Part shown: one piece after another, positions 21,012-29,809 of the stretch | Position numbering within the stretch: the first letter of the stretch is position 1 | How the letters are laid out: each line of letters opens with the position of its first letter | Source of the DNA: Conexibacter woesei Iso977N | GTDB lineage: Bacteria; Actinomycetota; Thermoleophilia; Solirubrobacterales; Solirubrobacteraceae | DNA: 64,000 nucleotides | NCBI RefSeq assembly: GCF_000424625.1 | Contig: NZ_AUKG01000003.1 | Location: 372,001-436,000 of the forward strand | Direction: 5' to 3' | The notes under the pieces: model-generated | What the model saw: the letters and a program-made list of their open reading frames with translations, nothing else | The model's database searches: none | Told to the model about the DNA's origin: nothing | Translations under genes and position numbers: made by a program

Positions 21012-22415
21012 CTACCCGGCGACCTTCGGTGAGACCCAGGGACGCGCGAGGCGCAGCGACAGCTCGTCGGCGAGCTGGTCGATCGGGATCCGCTCCTGCT
21101 GCAGCGAGTCGCGGTCGCGGACGGTGACCGTGCGGTCCTCGAGCGACTCGTGGTCGATCGTGATGCACCACGGCGTGCCGATCTCGTCCTGGCGGCGGTA
21201 GCGCTTGCCGATCGAGCCGCCCTCGTCGTACTCGGTCTGCATGCGCGCCTTCAGCAGCGACTGGACCTCGGCCGCCAGCTCGGGCTGGCCGTCCTTCTTG
21301 ACGAGCGGCAGGATCGCGGCCTTGACCGGCGCGAGCTTCGGGTGGAGACGCAGAACGGTCCGGATGTCGGACTTCTCGGCGGTCCCGAGCTCCTCCTCGT
21401 CGTAGGCGTCGGCGAGGAAGGCGAGCATCGAGCGGCCGACGCCGGCCGCGGGCTCGATGACGTGCGGGACGTAGCGGCCCAGCTCGGGGTCGACGACCTC
21501 GATCGCCTTGCCCGAGCCGTTGCCGTGCGCGGTCAGGTCGAAGTTGCCGCGGTTGGCGATGCCCTCGAGCTCCGACCAGCCGATCGGGAACAGGTACTCG
21601 ACGTCGGCGGTGCCCGACGAGTAGTGGGAGAGCTCGTCCTCGTCGTGGTCGCGCAGGCGCAGGTGGTCCGGGCGCAGGCCGAGCTTCACGTACCAGTCGA
21701 AGCGCGCCTGCTTCCAGTGCTCGTACCAGTCGGCGGCCTGGTCCGGCGGGACGAAGAACTCCATCTCCATCTGCTCGAACTCGAGCGTGCGGAAGATGAA
21801 GTTGCCGGGCGTGATCTCGTTGCGGAACGACTTGCCGACCTGGGCGATGCCGAACGGCGGGCGCCTGCGGGCGAAGGTCAGGACGGTCTTGAAGTCCAGG
21901 AAGATGCCCTGCGCGGTCTCGGGGCGCAGGAAGACGCGGGTGCCGCCGCCCTGGACGGGGCCGATCGCGGTCTCGAACATGAGGTTGAACTCACGCGGCT
22001 CGGTGAGGTCGCAGTCGGGCGTGTCGCCGGGCAGCTGGGAGGGCTTGCGCCCGCAGCGGATCTCGGGCTGGGAGTCCGGGTTCTCACGGGCTTCCGCGAG
22101 GTGGTCGGCGCGGAAGCGCTTCTTGCACGTCTTGCAGTCGACGAGCGGGTCGGTGAAGCCGGCGAGGTGGCCGCTCGACTCCCAGGTCTTGGGGTGCTGG
22201 ATGATCGCGGAGTCCAGGGCGACGACGTCGTCGCGCTCCTGGAGCATCGCGTCCCACCACGCGTCGACGACGTTGCGCTTGAGCAGCACGCCGTAGTGCC
22301 CGTAGTCATAGGTGTTGGCGATGCCGCCGTAGATCTCGCTGGCGGGGAAGATCAGGCCGCGGCGCTTGCACAGCGCCACGATCTTGTCCATCGTCACGAC
22401 GTCCTGGGTGGGCAC
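21012..22415 (-). CDS. glyS: glycine--tRNA ligase, homodimeric type
   Basis: Charges tRNA-Gly. 467 aa, class II, alpha-2 type. The start MPTQDVVTMDKIVALCKRRG is family-typical, and the GTG at 22415 is supported by TAAAGT seven bases upstream. Visible motifs are GLIFPASEIYGGIANTYDYG, the zinc-ribbon-like insert with VDCKTCKKRF and paired cysteines (EIRCGRKP), RPETAQGIFLDFK, and FRNEITPGNFIFRTLEFEQM. The C-terminal anticodon-binding domain is at LKARMQTEYDEGGSIGKRYR. A longer in-frame upstream reading passes through other genes and is rejected. Confidence 0.96.
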   Translation of the reverse strand: MPTQDVVTMDKIVALCKRRGLIFPASEIYGGIANTYDYGHYGVLLKRNVVDAWWDAMLQERDDVVALDSAIIQHPKTWESSGHLAGFTDPLVDCKTCKKRFRADHLAEARENPDSQPEIRCGRKPSQLPGDTPDCDLTEPREFNLMFETAIGPVQGGGTRVFLRPETAQGIFLDFKTVLTFARRRPPFGIAQVGKSFRNEITPGNFIFRTLEFEQMEMEFFVPPDQAADWYEHWKQARFDWYVKLGLRPDHLRLRDHDEDELSHYSSGTADVEYLFPIGWSELEGIANRGNFDLTAHGNGSGKAIEVVDPELGRYVPHVIEPAAGVGRSMLAFLADAYDEEELGTAEKSDIRTVLRLHPKLAPVKAAILPLVKKDGQPELAAEVQSLLKARMQTEYDEGGSIGKRYRRQDEIGTPWCITIDHESLEDRTVTVRDRDSLQQERIPIDQLADELSLRLARPWVSPKVAG

Positions 22416-22422
22416 GCGCGCC

Positions 22423-22428
22423 ACTTTA
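22423..22428 (-). promoter_or_regulatory. -10 hexamer of glyS
   Basis: On the minus strand TAAAGT ends seven bases before the GTG start of glyS, predicting a leaderless mRNA. Confidence 0.5.
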
Positions 22429-22473
22429 CCCGCGGGCGTTGTTCGACCCGTTGCCGTTCCGGCAGGCAGCGCG

Positions 22474-22500
22474 CTGGCACTCGTATAATGCGAGTGCCAA
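22474..22500 (+). promoter_or_regulatory. CIRCE-like HrcA operator over a TATAAT promoter
   Basis: CTGGCACTC-N9-GAGTGCCAA. The CIRCE consensus is TTAGCACTC-N9-GAGTGCTAA: 7 of 9 and 8 of 9 positions match, the core GCACTC/GAGTGC is intact and the spacer is exactly nine. The spacer holds TATAAT (22484-22489), the best -10 in the window. The operator ends on the A of the ATG of the FmdB-like gene, ten bases after the -10. HrcA binding here would block this promoter directly. Confidence 0.7.
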
Positions 22501-22874
22501 TGCCCATCTACGAGTACCGCCGACCCAACGGGACGACCTTCGAGGTCATGCAGAGGATGACCGACGATCCCTTGACGCACGACCCGGACACGGGCGAGCC
22601 GGTCGAGCGCGTCTTCCACCCGGTGGCGGTCCACTTCAAGGGCAAGGGCTTCTACAACACCGACTACGGGACCAAGAGGCGCAACCGCGAGCTGCGCGAG
22701 TCCGCCGAGTCGGGGGCCGACAGGTACGAGGCCGGGCAGGCGGAGAAGAGGAAGGAAGCCAGGGACGCGAAGTCCTCGACGTCCTCCTCCGACTCCACTG
22801 CGAAGCCCGCGAAGTCCTCGGGCTCGGGCGACGGCAAGAAGCCGGCGGCCAAGAAGCCCGCGAAGAAGTCGTAG
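22500..22874 (+). CDS. FmdB-like protein lacking the zinc-ribbon cysteines
   Basis: 124 aa. MPIYEYRRPNGTTFEVMQRM and ERVFHPVAVHFKGKGFYNTD align with the FmdB/CxxC zinc-ribbon family (MPIYEYRCxxCG..., LxxCPxCG..., RVFHPVAIHFKGSGFY). All four expected cysteines are replaced: YRRPNG for YRCxxCG and LTHDPDTGEPV for the second CxxC. The protein has no cysteine at all. After residue 65 it becomes a charged, Lys/Ser/Ala-rich disordered tail (KPAKSSGSGDGKKPAAKKP). Transcription starts almost at the ATG and is probably under HrcA through the CIRCE element. A structural or stress role without zinc is inferred. Confidence 0.8.
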   Translation: MPIYEYRRPNGTTFEVMQRMTDDPLTHDPDTGEPVERVFHPVAVHFKGKGFYNTDYGTKRRNRELRESAESGADRYEAGQAEKRKEARDAKSSTSSSDSTAKPAKSSGSGDGKKPAAKKPAKKS

Positions 22875-22880
22875 GCGCGT

Positions 22881-22886
22881 TACGGT
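22881..22886 (+). promoter_or_regulatory. -10 hexamer before the gene at 22893
   Basis: TACGGT ends six bases before the ATG at 22893. Confidence 0.4.
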
Positions 22887-22892
22887 CGCTTC

Positions 22893-23318
22893 ATGGCCGT
22901 CAAGCACTGGATCCGCTTCGCCATCTTGGTCGTGCCCGTCGGCGTCGTCATCGGGCTCGTGCAGCACCACCGCGCGTCGCGCGCGACGGTCGGCAAGGTC
23001 ACCCAGGCCGTCTTCTTCGATCACCGCGGCGCCGATCGCGTCACGGTCGGCGGGCGGGCGTTCCACGTCTCGCGTCACGTCGTGCAGGGCCACCCGCTGA
23101 TCGTGGCGGTCGCGTCCGACACCAAGGGCCTCAACGACGGAACGGTCAGCCGGGTGTCATCCCGCGGCAGGCTCCAGCTGAGCTGGACGGCGGCCGAGAG
23201 CGGTCCGGTCCGCGCTCGCTTCGTCGACGCCGGTGGGCATCAGACCGTCATCGTCGGCGACATGACCGTCGCGACCGAGCGCGCGATGTCGAACCTCGCG
23301 GCGCGGCTGGCGTCCTAG
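22893..23318 (+). CDS. membrane-anchored hypothetical protein
   Basis: 141 aa. An N-terminal uncleaved-looking signal anchor (WIRFAILVVPVGVVIGLVQ) is followed by an extracytoplasmic beta-rich part (VTQAVFFDHRGADRVTVGGR, SWTAAESGPVRARFVDAGGH). It does not match a family I know. It follows the FmdB-like gene by 18 bases and converges with the LCP gene, whose stop is three bases away. Confidence 0.68.
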   Translation: MAVKHWIRFAILVVPVGVVIGLVQHHRASRATVGKVTQAVFFDHRGADRVTVGGRAFHVSRHVVQGHPLIVAVASDTKGLNDGTVSRVSSRGRLQLSWTAAESGPVRARFVDAGGHQTVIVGDMTVATERAMSNLAARLAS

Positions 23319-23321
23319 GGC

Positions 23322-24509
23322 CTAGCCCCTCAGGAAGCGCGCGACGTCGCGCTGCTTCTCGGCGTCGGAGACGTGGAGGCCGGCGCCGCCGTCGGGTGCG
23401 GTTTCTGCGCCGTCGGGCTTGAGAATGTGGGTCGGCGGGGTGCCGCCGGTGGCGAGCGCGCCGAAGAGGCCGAGGAGGGTCGGGCCCGACATGTCGCTCT
23501 TGAGCGCCTTGGGCGCGTTCCAGGCGATCCAGGGCAGGCGGGGGAACGCGAACGGCGAGGCCACGCGTGACTTCATCGCGCTGAGGATCTTCTGCTGGCG
23601 GCGTGCGCGGGTGAGGTCTGACTCGGCCTTGTTGCAGTCGTTGTGGCGGGTCCGCGCGAGGGCGAGCGCCTGCTTGCCGCTGATGTGCGTCTTGCCGTTC
23701 TTGAGGCGCAGCGTGTAGCCGCCGTTCCTGCTGCCGCCGTTGATCCGGCTGACGACGCAGGAGCCGTTGTAGGTGATCCCGCCCATCGCGTCGATGAGGT
23801 CCGGGAAGTTGGAGAAGTTGACCTCGATCAGGTGGTTGACCTTGATCCCGAGGTACTGCTCGATCGTCTGCACGGCGAGCTTGTCGCCGCCGAAGGCGTA
23901 GGCCGCGTTGATCTTGTTGAGCCCGTGGCCGGGGATGTTGACGATCGTGTCGCGCGGGATCGACAGGCGCGCGTTCTTGCCGCCGCCGACGCGCATGAGC
24001 AGGATCGAGTCGCTGCGGCTCGGGCCGCCGACGTCGGCGCCGGGCTCCTTGGAGCCCTTCGTGCGCGCGTCGGAGCCGAGCACGAGGACCGTGTTCGGGC
24101 TCGTCAGCGGGAAGCCGGCGCCGCCGAGCGAGACCTTCCCGGAGAGGTCGCCCTGCTGGAGCTGGGCGGAGATCAGGAACAGGACGAGCGACAGCGCCAG
24201 CCAGCCGATGACGGCGAGGACGATCCACCTGACGACGCGGCCGATCGTGAGCGCGCGGCCGACGCCGACGCGCGGGCGGCGCGGCAGGCCGGGGAGCGGG
24301 AGGCGGCGCCGGCGCGGAGCGCGGCGGAAGTCCTTGCGGCCGGGCTCGTCGTCTCCGGGGTGGTCGTGCGCGTCGCGCTCGCCCGCGCGGTCGCGGTCGC
24401 GCTCCGGGAGGTCCGGGAAGTCGTCCAGCACCGACCCGCCGCCGCGCTTGAGGAAGCTCGGTCCGGAGCGGTACTTCTTGTACTCGGGCGGGGGATCGGA
24501 GGGGTTCAC
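23322..24509 (-). CDS. LytR-CpsA-Psr (LCP) family wall polymer ligase
   Basis: 395 aa. LCP proteins transfer undecaprenyl-linked wall polymers to peptidoglycan outside the membrane. A 100-residue basic/acidic cytoplasmic leader precedes one membrane segment (WIVLAVIGWLALSLVLFLIS). The LCP domain follows: VLVLGSDARTKG, SRSDSILLMRV, ARLSIPRDTIVNIPG, KINAAYAFGGDKLAVQTIE, and ALALARTRHNDCNKAESDL with the catalytic arginines. The GTG start leaves 24 bases to the divergent ROK kinase gene, so promoters of the two overlap. Confidence 0.92.
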   Translation of the reverse strand: MNPSDPPPEYKKYRSGPSFLKRGGGSVLDDFPDLPERDRDRAGERDAHDHPGDDEPGRKDFRRAPRRRRLPLPGLPRRPRVGVGRALTIGRVVRWIVLAVIGWLALSLVLFLISAQLQQGDLSGKVSLGGAGFPLTSPNTVLVLGSDARTKGSKEPGADVGGPSRSDSILLMRVGGGKNARLSIPRDTIVNIPGHGLNKINAAYAFGGDKLAVQTIEQYLGIKVNHLIEVNFSNFPDLIDAMGGITYNGSCVVSRINGGSRNGGYTLRLKNGKTHISGKQALALARTRHNDCNKAESDLTRARRQQKILSAMKSRVASPFAFPRLPWIAWNAPKALKSDMSGPTLLGLFGALATGGTPPTHILKPDGAETAPDGGAGLHVSDAEKQRDVARFLRG

Positions 24510-24520
24510 GGTGTTGCGGG

Positions 24521-24526
24521 TAGGGT
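24521..24526 (+). promoter_or_regulatory. -10 hexamer of ROK kinase gene
   Basis: TAGGGT ends seven bases before the ATG at 24534, predicting a leaderless mRNA. Confidence 0.5.
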
Positions 24527-24533
24527 GAGGGCC

Positions 24534-25493
24534 ATGTCCGCCGGGTGCGTGATCGGCGTCGATCTCGGCGGAACGAAGTTGCTCGCTGGGGTGGTGGACG
24601 CCGACCTGAACGTCCATCACCGCGTCTTCCGGCATGCCCGCGAGGGCAGGTCCGGCGACGAGCTGCTCGACGTCATCGTCGCGGCGGTCGACGAGGCGCG
24701 CGAGGCAGCGGGTGGAGAGGTTAGGGCAGTCGGCTTGGGTGTCCCGTCGTTGGTGGATCCTGCAACCGGTGTTGCCAACACCACGGTCCACCTGCCGTTG
24801 CGGGATGTTCCGTTAAGGGATGTGATGGCGGAGCGGCTCGGGCTGCCGGTCGCGGTCGACAACGACGCCAACGCGGCGATGGTCGCGGAGCTGCGCGCGG
24901 GCGCCGCGCGGGGTGCTTCCTGCGCCGCGCTGCTGACGCTGGGCACCGGGATCGGCGGCGGGATGGTCGTGGACGGCGCCGTCGTCCGGGGCGCGCACGG
25001 GGGCGCGGGCGAGTGGGGGCACATGGTCATCGCCGCCGACGGGCCGCTTTGCACGTGCGGGAACCGGGGGTGCCTGGAGATGCTGGTGAGCGGCTCTGCG
25101 CTGGGCCGCGCCGCCGCGGAGGCCGCGGCGTCGCTCCCGGACTCCGGGTTCGGGCGCGCGCTGGAGGCGGGGACGGCGATCACGGGGATGCTCGTGACCG
25201 AGCTGGCCCACGACGGCGACCCGGTCGCGCGGGATGTCGTCGCGCGGATGGGGCACTACTTGGGGGTCGGGATCGCGAACGTGGTGAACATCCTGAACCC
25301 GTCGGTCGTCGTCGTCGGCGGGGGCGTGATCGCGGCGGGGGAGATGCTGCTGGCCCCGGCGCGCAGGGTCGTGGCCGAGCGGGCGCTGGCGCCGTCCCGG
25401 GACCAGGTGGAGATCCGCGCGACGCGCTTCGGCGACGCCAGCGGGATGATCGGCGCGGCGATCCTGGCGCAGGACCTGGCGGCGTCGCGATGA
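24534..25493 (+). CDS. glk: ROK family sugar kinase, probable glucokinase
   Basis: 319 aa. ATP-dependent phosphorylation of glucose or a related sugar. DLGGTK opens the phosphate-binding region, and the zinc motif of ROK proteins is CTCGNRGCLE (near residue 165). NDANAAMVAELRAGAARGA and LGTGIGGGMVVDG are the substrate and nucleotide regions. No N-terminal DNA-binding domain is present, so it is an enzyme rather than a repressor. The stop overlaps the rsmI start (ATGA). Confidence 0.9.
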   Translation: MSAGCVIGVDLGGTKLLAGVVDADLNVHHRVFRHAREGRSGDELLDVIVAAVDEAREAAGGEVRAVGLGVPSLVDPATGVANTTVHLPLRDVPLRDVMAERLGLPVAVDNDANAAMVAELRAGAARGASCAALLTLGTGIGGGMVVDGAVVRGAHGGAGEWGHMVIAADGPLCTCGNRGCLEMLVSGSALGRAAAEAAASLPDSGFGRALEAGTAITGMLVTELAHDGDPVARDVVARMGHYLGVGIANVVNILNPSVVVVGGGVIAAGEMLLAPARRVVAERALAPSRDQVEIRATRFGDASGMIGAAILAQDLAASR

Positions 25494-26308
25494 GCGAGTC
25501 CGGGCGGTTGGTGGTGTGCCCGACCCCGATCGGGAACCTGGAGGACATCACGCTGCGGGTGCTGGCCGCGTTGCGCGAGGCGGACGTCGTCGCCTGCGAG
25601 GACACGCGCCACACGCGGGTGTTGTTGGACAAGTACGGCGTCTCGGCCCGGACCGTGAGCTACCACGAGCACAACGAGGCGGGGCGCTCGTCGGAGCTGG
25701 TGTCGCGCATGCAATCGGGAGAGACGGTGGCGCTGGTGAGCGACGCCGGCATGCCGCTGGTCAACGACCCGGGGTTCGTGCTGGTGCAGGCGTGCGTCGC
25801 GGCGGGGATCGGGGTGGAGGTGCTGCCGGGACCGTCGGCCGCGTTGACCGCCTTGGTCGCGTCCGGGTTGCCGTCGGGGACGTGGCGCTTCGTGGGGTTC
25901 CTGCCGCGCAAGGTCGGCGAGTTGTCGTCCTTGCTCTCCTCCGCCGCGGAGACGTTGGTGGCCTTCGAATCGCCCCGCCGCCTCTCGGCCTCGCTCGCGA
26001 CACTCGCCTCACTCGACGCCGACCGCCCGGTCGCGGTGTGCCGCGAGCTGACGAAGCTCCACGAGGAGATCCTGCGCGGCACGGCTTCGGAGTTGTTGCA
26101 GCACTTCACGGAGACCGAGCCGCGCGGGGAGATCGTGGTGGTCATCGGGGCGGCGTCGGAGGAGACGGCGTCGCTCGGCCCGGCGCTGGACGCCTTGTCG
26201 CGGCTGGTCGAGGCGGGCGCCAAGAAGCGCCCGGCGGCGGGCGTCGTCTCCGACCTCACCGGGATCCCGGCGAACACGCTGTACCGGGCGCTGACCGAGG
26301 GCGGCTAG
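25490..26308 (+). CDS. rsmI: 16S rRNA (cytidine-1402-2'-O)-methyltransferase
   Basis: 272 aa, methylates C1402 in the decoding centre of 16S rRNA with S-adenosylmethionine. Family motifs: VVCPTPIGNLEDITLRVL, ACEDTRHTRVLLDKYG, LVSDAGMPLVNDPGFVLV, and EVLPGPSAALTALVASGLP. The C-terminal helix-turn-helix-like end (AAGVVSDLTGIPANTLYRAL) is usual. ATG overlaps the kinase stop by four bases, giving translational coupling. It converges with the gene at 26305 with a four-base overlap. Confidence 0.95.
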   Translation: MSESGRLVVCPTPIGNLEDITLRVLAALREADVVACEDTRHTRVLLDKYGVSARTVSYHEHNEAGRSSELVSRMQSGETVALVSDAGMPLVNDPGFVLVQACVAAGIGVEVLPGPSAALTALVASGLPSGTWRFVGFLPRKVGELSSLLSSAAETLVAFESPRRLSASLATLASLDADRPVAVCRELTKLHEEILRGTASELLQHFTETEPRGEIVVVIGAASEETASLGPALDALSRLVEAGAKKRPAAGVVSDLTGIPANTLYRALTEGG

Positions 26309-26727
26309 CCCGGGCCCGGGCGCGGGCTGAGCCTGCAGCCGGGCGGCACGGCGTTCACGTCGGCCGCGAGCGTGACGCGGCGCCTCGTCTTCAGCCGGCC
26401 GTAGACGTTGATGGTCAACGTCACGCGGTCGCCGGCGCGGAGCCTGCGCAGCGAGGCGCGGTCGAAGTCGTTGTAGAGCGTCTGGCGGTAGCAGTGCCCG
26501 GCCGACTCCCTCATCTTGACCGGCGCGTGGTCGCTGTCGCTCCCGGGGATCGAGAACTCGGCGTGCGCGCCCGTCCGGTCCGGGGCGGTCGGGAGCGTCC
26601 GGTCGAACCGGACGCGCACCTCGAAGGTCGTGCCGATCTTGACGGCGACGGGTGCGCCGACGATCCGAGGGTGCGCCTTCGACAGCGCGGGCGCGACGAC
26701 GGGGAGGGCGAGCGGCATCGTCGACAT
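26305..26727 (-). CDS. hypothetical exported or surface protein
   Basis: 140 aa, beta-rich, with a hydrophobic N-terminus too short for a confident signal peptide (MPLALPVVAPAL). Segments such as KIGTTFEVRVRFDRTLP and RAGDRVTLTINVYGRLKTRR suggest an immunoglobulin-like sandwich, and two cysteines (GHCYRQ, PGCRLS) could form a disulfide. ATG 26718 is an alternative start. Function unknown. Confidence 0.6.
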   Translation of the reverse strand: MSTMPLALPVVAPALSKAHPRIVGAPVAVKIGTTFEVRVRFDRTLPTAPDRTGAHAEFSIPGSDSDHAPVKMRESAGHCYRQTLYNDFDRASLRRLRAGDRVTLTINVYGRLKTRRRVTLAADVNAVPPGCRLSPRPGPG

Positions 26728-26805
26728 CGTGCCCGTTTGCGACGGAACGGCAACGACTCCGCAACGATCCTGCGCAATTCAGGTCTGGGCGGCGGATCGC
26801 GGGCG

Positions 26806-26811
26806 TACCGT
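26806..26811 (+). promoter_or_regulatory. -10 hexamer of M23-like gene
   Basis: TACCGT ends eight bases before the ATG at 26820. Confidence 0.4.
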
Positions 26812-26819
26812 CGCCGTCG

Positions 26820-27506
26820 ATGTCCCGCACAACGCTCATCTCAACGACGTTCCTGGTGGTGCTCGGGGGCGTCGGTCCTGGCGTCGCTGCCGGTGACGAG
26901 CGCTGGCGCCGGCCGTTGCCGGGAGGTGCGGTCGTCGCACCGTTCACGTACGAGCGGGCGGCGCCGTATGCGCACGGCCGGCGCCGGGGCATCGACATCC
27001 AGGGACGCGCCGGAGCGCCGGTCCTGGCGGCCTGCACCGGGACCGTCACCTACGCCGGCCGCGTCCCGCGCCTCGGCCGCGGCGTGACGATCCGCTGCGG
27101 TGATGGGCTCGTCGCGACCGAGCTGGGCCTCTCGAAGACGCTCGTCGCCCGCGGAGCGCACCTCTCCCGCGGCACGCCCCTCGGCCTCCTCGGCCCGGCC
27201 GGAACCCTCCGCCTCGGCGCCCGCCTGGCCTCCGACCCCAAGGCCTACATCAACCCGGAACCCCTGCTCACCGACCAACCACCCCAACTCGCTCCCGTCC
27301 CACCCGCACCACGCCCCCACCGGATCCACCCCAGCCACCCCGAACCACCGCATGCCGCACCCACCTCACGCCCGCTCCCCTGGCCCATCCTCGCCGGCAC
27401 CGCCACCCTCGCCTCCGCCGCACTCGGAGGCACGACGCTCCGCATCCGCCGTCGCCGCCGTCCGCGCCGGGCAACCGGTCGCGTGGCGTTGGGCGGGGGC
27501 CGATAG
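26820..27506 (+). CDS. M23 (LytM) domain protein, metal ligands missing
   Basis: 228 aa. Residues 1-25 form a signal peptide (LISTTFLVVLGGVGPGVAAG). Residues 30-155 follow the LytM fold: VVAPFTYERAAPYAHGRRRG, IDIQGRAGAPVLAACTGTVT, YAGRVPRLGRGVTIR, and HLSRGTPLGLLGPAGTLRLG. An active enzyme needs HxGxD and HxH. Here the first position is Arg55 (RRGID) and the HxH block is LRLGARL, so both are lost and only Asp59 remains. A proline/histidine-rich linker leads to a C-terminal membrane segment (WPILAGTATLASAALGG) and an arginine cluster. Probably a non-catalytic wall-binding or hydrolase-activator protein. Confidence 0.8.
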   Translation: MSRTTLISTTFLVVLGGVGPGVAAGDERWRRPLPGGAVVAPFTYERAAPYAHGRRRGIDIQGRAGAPVLAACTGTVTYAGRVPRLGRGVTIRCGDGLVATELGLSKTLVARGAHLSRGTPLGLLGPAGTLRLGARLASDPKAYINPEPLLTDQPPQLAPVPPAPRPHRIHPSHPEPPHAAPTSRPLPWPILAGTATLASAALGGTTLRIRRRRRPRRATGRVALGGGR

Positions 27507-27521
27507 CGTTAGGAGGCAGAC

Positions 27522-29063
27522 ATGGCCCAGAACTCGTTCTACGTCACGACGCCCATCTACTACGTCAACGCGGCGCCGCATCTGGGGCATGCCTACACGA
27601 CGATCGCTGCGGATGTCATGGCGCGGCATCATCGCCAGAAGGGCGATGACGTCTTCTTCCTCACCGGCACGGACGAGCATGGGGAGCCGGTGGCGCTCGC
27701 GGCGGAGGCGGCGGGGGTCACGCCGCGGGAGCTCGCCGACAAGAACGCCGAGCGGTTCAAGGCGCTGGCGCCGGTCCTGAACGCGACCAACGACTTCTTC
27801 ATCCGGACCTCGGACCCCGAGCACGTCAGGGCGGTCCAGGAGGTCCTGACCAAGGTGAAGGACAACGGCTACGTCGAGCTCGGCGTCTACGAGGGCTGGT
27901 ACTGCCCGCGCTGCGCCGACTTCAAGTCCGAGCAGGAGATCATCGAGGGCAACAAGTGCCCGATCCACCTGATCGAGCTCGACTGGGAGCAGGAGGAGAA
28001 CTACTTCTTCAAGCTCTCGAAGCTCCAGGGCCGCCTGGAGGAGCTGTACGAGAACCACCCGGACTTCGTGGCGCCGCAATCCCGCCGCAACGAGGCGCTG
28101 AGCTTCATCAAGTCCGGCCTCAACGACGTCTCCCTCACGCGCGGGAAGCTCTCGTGGGGCGTCCCGGTCCCGTGGGACGAGAAGCACGTCTTCTACGTCT
28201 GGTTCGACGCGCTCCTGAACTACTACACGGCGCTCACCTACGCCCGCCCGGGCGAGGACCTGCGCGGCGAGTTCTGGCCGGCGTCCTACCACCTGATCGC
28301 CAAGGACATCCTGAAGTTCCACTGCGTCTTCTGGCCGGCGCTCCTGATGGCCGCCGACCTGCCGCTGCCCAGGCGCGTGTTCGTCCACGGCTACCTCCTG
28401 CTCGAGGGCCACAAGATGTCCAAGTCGCTCGGCAACGTGCTCGACCCGTTCGAGGTCATAGACAAGTACGGCAGCGACGCCCTGCGCTTCTACCTCCTGC
28501 GCGACGTCAGCTTCGGCCAGGACGGCTCGGTCTCGACCGCGGACTTCGAGAAGCGCTACGACTCCGAGCTGGCCAACGACTTCGGCAACCTTGCCTCGCG
28601 CACGATCAAGATGCTGATCCGCTACCGCGACGGGGCGGTGCCCCAGGTCGAGCTGGACCCGGCGATGCACGCCGAGTTCGAGGAGCTCAACACCAAGGTG
28701 TCGTCCTTGATCGGCCGCGCCGAGCTGACCCCGGCGCTGGAGGAGATCTGGGTCCGGATCCGCCGCCTCAACGCCTACGTCGGCGACAACGAGCCGTGGA
28801 AGCTGGCGAAGGACCCCGAGCGCGCGGCCGACCTCGACCGCGTCCTCGCCACGCTGATCGAGGGCGTGCGCGTGGTGACGGTCCTGCTCCACCCGTGGAT
28901 CCCGGACCGCGCGGGCAGGCTGCTGCATGCGCTCGGCGCGCCCGAGGATCTCCACGACACCGACCCGTCGCTGACGATCGCCGGCGCGCAGTACGGCGCC
29001 CGCGTCCCGCGCCAGGTCGCCGACATCGAGCCGCTGTTCCCCAAGCAGCAGCAGCCCGCGTGA
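27522..29063 (+). CDS. metG: methionine--tRNA ligase
   Basis: 513 aa class I synthetase charging initiator and elongator tRNA-Met. The HIGH-type signature is [10 protein letters not shown] and the KMSKS loop is [10 protein letters not shown]. One zinc knuckle is visible (CPRC ... NKCPIH). There is no C-terminal dimerisation domain, which fits the shorter form. AGGAGG lies eight bases before the ATG. It heads a tightly packed operon with tatD, rsmA, ispE and two membrane protein genes, each overlapping or within a base of the next. Confidence 0.97.
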   Translation: MAQNSFYVTTPIYYVNAAPHLGHAYTTIAADVMARHHRQKGDDVFFLTGTDEHGEPVALAAEAAGVTPRELADKNAERFKALAPVLNATNDFFIRTSDPEHVRAVQEVLTKVKDNGYVELGVYEGWYCPRCADFKSEQEIIEGNKCPIHLIELDWEQEENYFFKLSKLQGRLEELYENHPDFVAPQSRRNEALSFIKSGLNDVSLTRGKLSWGVPVPWDEKHVFYVWFDALLNYYTALTYARPGEDLRGEFWPASYHLIAKDILKFHCVFWPALLMAADLPLPRRVFVHGYLLLEGHKMSKSLGNVLDPFEVIDKYGSDALRFYLLRDVSFGQDGSVSTADFEKRYDSELANDFGNLASRTIKMLIRYRDGAVPQVELDPAMHAEFEELNTKVSSLIGRAELTPALEEIWVRIRRLNAYVGDNEPWKLAKDPERAADLDRVLATLIEGVRVVTVLLHPWIPDRAGRLLHALGAPEDLHDTDPSLTIAGAQYGARVPRQVADIEPLFPKQQQPA

Positions 29064-29809
29064 TCGACTCCCACACCCACCTCGACTCCTGCGCGCCCGA
29101 CGACGCGGCCCTCGTCGCCGCGGCGACGGCCGTCGGCGTCAACCGGATCCTCACGATCGGCCAGGACGGCGCGACCGGCCGCGCGGCGCTCGCCGCCGCC
29201 GAGGCGTTCCCGCAGGTCTACGCCGCGATCGGTCACCACCCCAACCAGGCGACCGGCTTCGACGACGGCCACCTCGCCGAGCTGCAGGCGCTGGCCTCGC
29301 ACGAGCGCTGCCGTGCGATCGGCGAGACCGGCCTGGACCACTTCCGCGACTACGCGCCCGCCGCCGACCAGGTCCGCGCGTTCCACGCGCAGATCGAGCT
29401 GGCCAAGGACACCAACAAGCCGCTGGTCATCCACACGCGCGCGGCCGAGGTCGAGACGATCGCCACGCTGCGCGAGCGGGCGGCCGGGGTCAAGGTCATC
29501 CTGCACTGCTTCTCGATGCCCGACCACCTCGACGAGTGCCTCGCCGAGGGCTGGTTCATCTCGTTCGCCGGGAACGTCACGTACCCCAAGAACGAGGACC
29601 TGGCCGCGGCCGCCGAGCGCGTGCCCGACGACCGCATCCTCGTGGAGACCGACGCGCCGTACCTGACGCCGGTCCCGTACCGCAGGGAGCGCAACCAGCC
29701 CGCGTACGTCACCGAGACCGCGCGCTTCGTCGCCGAGCGCCGCGGTCAGACCTACCAGCAGCTGGACGCCGCCGTCGAGGCGACGGCCGCCGGCCTCTTC
29801 GGGTGGTGA
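29060..29809 (+). CDS. tatD: TatD family deoxyribonuclease
   Basis: 249 aa metal-dependent 3'-5' DNase of the TIM-barrel amidohydrolase group. Metal motifs: IDSHTHLD at the start, [23 protein letters not shown], and the final [13 protein letters not shown]. The GTG start overlaps the metG stop (GTGA). It acts in the cytoplasm in DNA processing or repair. Confidence 0.95.
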   Translation: MIDSHTHLDSCAPDDAALVAAATAVGVNRILTIGQDGATGRAALAAAEAFPQVYAAIGHHPNQATGFDDGHLAELQALASHERCRAIGETGLDHFRDYAPAADQVRAFHAQIELAKDTNKPLVIHTRAAEVETIATLRERAAGVKVILHCFSMPDHLDECLAEGWFISFAGNVTYPKNEDLAAAAERVPDDRILVETDAPYLTPVPYRRERNQPAYVTETARFVAERRGQTYQQLDAAVEATAAGLFGW

